This document shows positions 61,232 through 64,000 of a stretch of 64,000 bases of DNA, piece after piece; position 1 is the stretch's first letter; every line of letters starts with the position of its first letter. Origin of the DNA: Maridesulfovibrio frigidus DSM 17176 (GTDB taxonomy: Bacteria; Desulfobacterota; Desulfovibrionia; Desulfovibrionales; Desulfovibrionaceae); NCBI RefSeq assembly GCF_000711735.1, contig NZ_JONL01000002.1, positions 434,001-498,000 of the forward strand, written 5' to 3'. The notes under the pieces were generated by a model. It was given only the letters and a program-made list of their open reading frames with translations, was not told the DNA's origin and made no database searches. The position numbers and the translations under genes are program-made.

Positions 61232-62839
61232 ATGAGCAAACCCCTTCTAGAATCAGTGAAAAACAGCCAAGAAACTTTAGGTTACAATAGTTTTGAAGAA
61301 AGAAAAACTAAAGAACTACTATTTGCTTTTGTAGAACCGATAGGCGGTGGATCAAAACAAATAATTGAACTTTTTAAAGAAAAACTCAAATCACCCGATT
61401 TCGAATACAAAATCAATGAAATAACCTTAAGCTCACTGCTTACAAATGAAGCAATAAAAAATAAATTTGAAGCCCCTGACCTCCCGACATCTTTATCATC
61501 AATACCGAAGCCTTCGGGACAAGCAATCAAAATATCCAAGCTTCAACAATGGGGGAATTGCCTCCGAGAAAAAAAAGGGTTTGACTTTCTAGCGAAAAAG
61601 ACAATTCATGAGATTTCATCGTATAGATTAAAAAATAAAGGTATTGAAAAAGCGAAAAATGGCGTCCCTGTTCCTAAATCCATGAAAGTAGTGCACATCA
61701 TTCGCTCCATAAAGCATGAAGATGAACTTAGACTCTTAAAATCAGTTTATGGAGACATTCTTTTCCTTATTGCTGTAAGTGGCAGCCGTGAACAGCAAAT
61801 GAATAGCTTTCGCCCGAAAGAAACAACGAAAGCAGCTGACGCCCAAAGAAAAAATGAATACGAAGCACTATCACAAATAGACCTGGATGAAGGGATAGAA
61901 CACGGACAGGGCGTTAGAGATGTCTTCTGTCAAGCTGACCTATTCTTAAGTAGCAATGAAGCGGCAAAATCAACAACCTCACAAATAGACGATTTCTTAA
62001 ATTTAATCTTCGGTAAAACAATAAAAAGCCCCACAGCCATGGAACGAATGATGTTTGAAGCCTTTTCAGCAAGTCTTCGGTCAACGTGCCTATCAAGACA
62101 AGTTGGCGCGGCAATATCAAACGAAGATAATGAATTAATTTCAATTGGATGGAATGATGTTCCCGCCTTTGGTGGAGGTCTTGCTTCTGATGAACATAAA
62201 GAGTCATGTGAGGCTCTCTGCAAAGCAAAAGGACATTGTCGGAGCTCCATAGAAATCAACAAATTGTTAGACACTATCTACAATCAGCTACGAGAAACAA
62301 AAGCGATCCTACCAGAAACCGAAAAAGACGATTTTTGTAATACTCTGAAAAAAGCCGGTATTTCAGGACTAATTGAATTTTCACGAGCAATACACGCCGA
62401 AATGGAAGCCATTTTAAGTGCTGCCAGAACAGCCAAAAATGGCTTGAATGGTGGAACTATTTACGTTACTACTTACCCCTGCGAAAATTGTGTTAAACAC
62501 ATTCTTGCTGTAGGTATTAAAAGACTCGTATATATTGAACCATACCCTAAAAGTAGAGCTAAAGATTTTTTTGAAGATTTTATAGTTGATGACAACGGAG
62601 AACCATTGCCTGAAGATAAGCTTGTCTTTTCTCAGTTTACAGGAATCTCCCCTCAAGCATATGCATTACTTTTTAAAAAATGGTTTGAAAGAAAAGATAA
62701 ATCTGGTAATTATAAGACACGCGACGGGGATATACTCCCTGTGACTAGTGTATATTTAGATAGCTACACCTTGTACGAGGCCCAAATAGTAAAGGAGCTT
62801 CACAATGAAAAAGAACGAGCAACTATTCCTCCCAATTGA
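61232..62839 (+). CDS. Anti-phage dCTP deaminase (AvcD/DCD-like)
   Basis: A 535-residue protein from the ATG at 61232; an earlier ATG at 61199 would add 11 residues, and neither has a ribosome site. The N-terminal half begins with a P-loop-like segment LLFAFVEPIGGGSKQIIELFKEKL, as in AvcD-type proteins. The C-terminal half is a zinc dCMP/dCTP deaminase: the HAE motif in SRAIHAEMEAILSAARTA near residue 390 and the PCxxC motif in VTTYPCENCVKHILAVGIKRLVYIEPY near 412. A Cys/His cluster ESCEALCKAKGHC lies before it. Family members deplete dCTP on phage infection. It ends inside a small gene (62805). Its AT-rich composition fits acquisition as a defence gene. Confidence 0.9.
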   Translation: MSKPLLESVKNSQETLGYNSFEERKTKELLFAFVEPIGGGSKQIIELFKEKLKSPDFEYKINEITLSSLLTNEAIKNKFEAPDLPTSLSSIPKPSGQAIKISKLQQWGNCLREKKGFDFLAKKTIHEISSYRLKNKGIEKAKNGVPVPKSMKVVHIIRSIKHEDELRLLKSVYGDILFLIAVSGSREQQMNSFRPKETTKAADAQRKNEYEALSQIDLDEGIEHGQGVRDVFCQADLFLSSNEAAKSTTSQIDDFLNLIFGKTIKSPTAMERMMFEAFSASLRSTCLSRQVGAAISNEDNELISIGWNDVPAFGGGLASDEHKESCEALCKAKGHCRSSIEINKLLDTIYNQLRETKAILPETEKDDFCNTLKKAGISGLIEFSRAIHAEMEAILSAARTAKNGLNGGTIYVTTYPCENCVKHILAVGIKRLVYIEPYPKSRAKDFFEDFIVDDNGEPLPEDKLVFSQFTGISPQAYALLFKKWFERKDKSGNYKTRDGDILPVTSVYLDSYTLYEAQIVKELHNEKERATIPPN

Positions 62840-63008
62840 AGGAATAACCCCTAACATTCTCAATGAGAGCACTCTCTTAGAGAACAAAGTTGTAAGTGCT
62901 GAAAAAAATAACATTGTAAACATCTCAACTTTCATGCGTAAAAAAGAAGAAGATAAGACTTACATTAACGCGCAAGAATATCTTAATTTTTATAAAATAT
63001 TTGCATAA
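62805..63008 (+). CDS. Small gene overlapping the dCTP deaminase gene
   Basis: A 67-residue protein of unknown family. AAGGAG lies eight bases before the ATG at 62805, inside the last 35 bases of the deaminase gene in another frame, so its translation is coupled to that gene. The sequence is charged and Asn-rich (MKKNEQLFLPIEGITPNILNESTLLENKVVSAEKNNIVNISTFMRKKEEDKTYINAQEYLNFYKIFA) with no membrane segment. It is followed by a terminator, so the two genes form one operon. Antitoxin, effector or inhibitor of the deaminase are all possible; nothing in the sequence decides. Confidence 0.7.
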   Translation: MKKNEQLFLPIEGITPNILNESTLLENKVVSAEKNNIVNISTFMRKKEEDKTYINAQEYLNFYKIFA

Positions 63009-63033
63009 TTTTTGCGTTTCATTGAATTATATC

Positions 63034-63071
63034 AAAAAACTCCTTTGAATATTGATTCAGAGGAGTTTTTT
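63034..63071. terminator. Bidirectional terminator of the defence operon
   Basis: AAAAAACTCCTTTGAAT pairs with ATTCAGAGGAGTTTTTT (one T-G wobble) across a four-base loop. It lies 26 bases after the small gene and also faces the end of glf on the other strand. Confidence 0.93.
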
Positions 63072-63110
63072 GTGTCCCATACTTTATAAAATTACCGGAC
63101 AACAACAAGC

Positions 63111-64000
63111 CTAGCCCTTCAAAACCTCATCACAAACCTCAAGCGCCGCCAGCACGGCCTTATCCATGTCATAATATTTGTACTGCCCGAGTCTACCTGT
63201 AAAATGCACCCTCTCAAGCTTCTCAGCATCGCTACGGTACAATTCCATCATCTTGCGGTCCTCTGCGGTGTTGACGGGATAGTATGGCTCCTCGCCCTGC
63301 TTCCATTTCATGGAGAACTCGCGCGAGATGACTGTCTTGCCGCTCTTGTTCTCACGTTCTGGATGTAGATGCTGATATTCATGAATGCGAGTGTAAGGCA
63401 CATCAATATCCGCGTAGTTCATGACCGAAGTCCCCTGATAATCAGCTACATCCTCATGCTCATACTCGAACCTAAGCGAACGCCACGTTAGTTCACCATG
63501 GCGATAATCGAAAAATTTATCCACCGGACCTGAATAGTAAACGGTGCAATCTTCCGGCAAATCTTTACGTATATCAAAAAAATCTGTTTCCAGCTGAACC
63601 GTAATCAGCTCGTGATCCAACATGTTCTCAAACATTTTGCCGTAACCTTCGTAAGGCAACCCCTGATAGCGGCAAGTGAAGTAATCACATTCATAAGTAT
63701 GACGGAAAGGTAAACGGCTGATAATTTCAGCGGAAAGTTCGCGCGGGTCGCATTCCCATTGCTTAAGAGTATACCCCTTAACAAAGGCCTCATAGAGGTC
63801 ACGCCCAATCAGGCTAATCGCCTTTTCTTCCAAATTTTGCGGATCAGTAATATTCTCTTTTTCGCTCTGTTTCTTAATAAAAACCGCAACCTCTTGCGGA
63901 CGCAGACTTAGACCAAAGAAAGAATTAATCGTCTGTAAATTCACTGGCATATGGTAGGTGCGATTCTTATACGTGGTCAGAACTTTATGGCGGTAACTAT
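63111..64000 (-). CDS. glf: UDP-galactopyranose mutase, N-terminal part outside the window
   Basis: Glf converts UDP-galactopyranose to UDP-galactofuranose for surface polysaccharide synthesis, using reduced FAD. Only about the C-terminal 296 residues are in the window; the frame stays open to the right edge (YRHKVLTTYKNRTYHMPVNLQTINSFFG), so the ATG at 63950 is internal. Conserved parts are LIGRDLYEAFVKGYTLKQWECDPRELSAEIISRLPFRHTYECDYFTCRYQGLPYEGYGKMFENML, YSGPVDKFFDYRHGELTWRSLRFEYE, and the C-terminal RVHFTGRLGQYKYYDMDKAV. It is convergent with the defence operon. Confidence 0.95.
   Translation of the reverse strand, partial: SYRHKVLTTYKNRTYHMPVNLQTINSFFGLSLRPQEVAVFIKKQSEKENITDPQNLEEKAISLIGRDLYEAFVKGYTLKQWECDPRELSAEIISRLPFRHTYECDYFTCRYQGLPYEGYGKMFENMLDHELITVQLETDFFDIRKDLPEDCTVYYSGPVDKFFDYRHGELTWRSLRFEYEHEDVADYQGTSVMNYADIDVPYTRIHEYQHLHPERENKSGKTVISREFSMKWKQGEEPYYPVNTAEDRKMMELYRSDAEKLERVHFTGRLGQYKYYDMDKAVLAALEVCDEVLKG

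Noticed and set aside
63111-63950. A complete short glf gene starting at 63950
   Set aside because: The same frame continues upstream to the window edge with Glf-like sequence, so the ATG is internal and the gene is only partly in view.

Overview
The window comes from a dissimilatory sulfate-reducing bacterium of the Desulfovibrio group. It carries sulfate adenylyltransferase (sat), APS reductase (aprBA), the Qmo complex (qmoABC, qmoC cut by the left edge) and the DsrMKJOP complex. Moderate-to-low GC, a complete Mla system and family-typical gene orders suggest a marine Desulfovibrio / Maridesulfovibrio-like organism. This is inference from gene content; no rRNA gene is present.

Layout. 1-7362 (minus): aprB-aprA-qmoA-qmoB-qmoC, the APS-reducing enzyme and its quinone-linked electron donor. 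An 888-base divergent regulatory region follows, then sat on plus. 9710-22014 (plus): a chorismate mutase/EPSP-synthase-like fusion with a small overlapping gene, a compact aconitase, a PpiD/SurA-type foldase, argJ, an HD phosphohydrolase, mlaEFDC-mlaA and a YfcE-type phosphodiesterase. 22134-28206 (minus): a small protein, MarC, SecA and a glycolate/D-lactate oxidase pair (GlcF- and GlcD-like), with its LysR-type regulator coupled upstream. 29519-34818 (minus): smpB, ptsI, HPr, a mannose-type PTS IID protein, rsmI, yraN, rnhB. 34960-39405 (minus): the translation/secretion operon ffh-rpsP-khpA-rimM-trmD-rplS, with TrmD fused to a second SPOUT domain. 39628-43388: a SatP-type acetate transporter, an OB-fold protein, a two-CCG-domain Fe-S protein and a polytopic membrane protein.

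43389-46529 is sparse: a 786-base gene-free stretch, a small possibly DNA-binding protein, a hotdog thioesterase flanked by a perfect 18-bp palindrome, a structured GC-rich element and sfsA. 46530-52125 (plus) is an RsbRD-N-domain gene followed by dsrMKJOP. Next to it a Crp/Fnr regulator is divergent from a CoA-disulfide/persulfide reductase with a C-terminal rhodanese; a perfect FNR box lies between them. The right end has a universal stress protein, hisC-cmk, an HD-HAD fusion, a lipoprotein alpha/beta hydrolase, an anti-phage dCTP-deaminase (AvcD/DCD-like) overlapping a small unknown gene, and the C-terminal part of glf.

How it fits together: Sat activates sulfate, AprBA reduces APS to sulfite, QmoABC links AprBA to the menaquinone pool, and DsrMKJOP feeds electrons to the terminal sulfite reduction step. 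Dyads of the TGTGA/TCACA type occur upstream of both the sat/apr and dsr operons, which suggests a shared redox-responsive regulator. The best candidates for something new are the small partner gene and leader at the dCTP-deaminase defence locus, the catalytically degenerate EPSP-synthase fusion, the HD-HAD fusion, and the palindrome/half-site system around 43950-44460.
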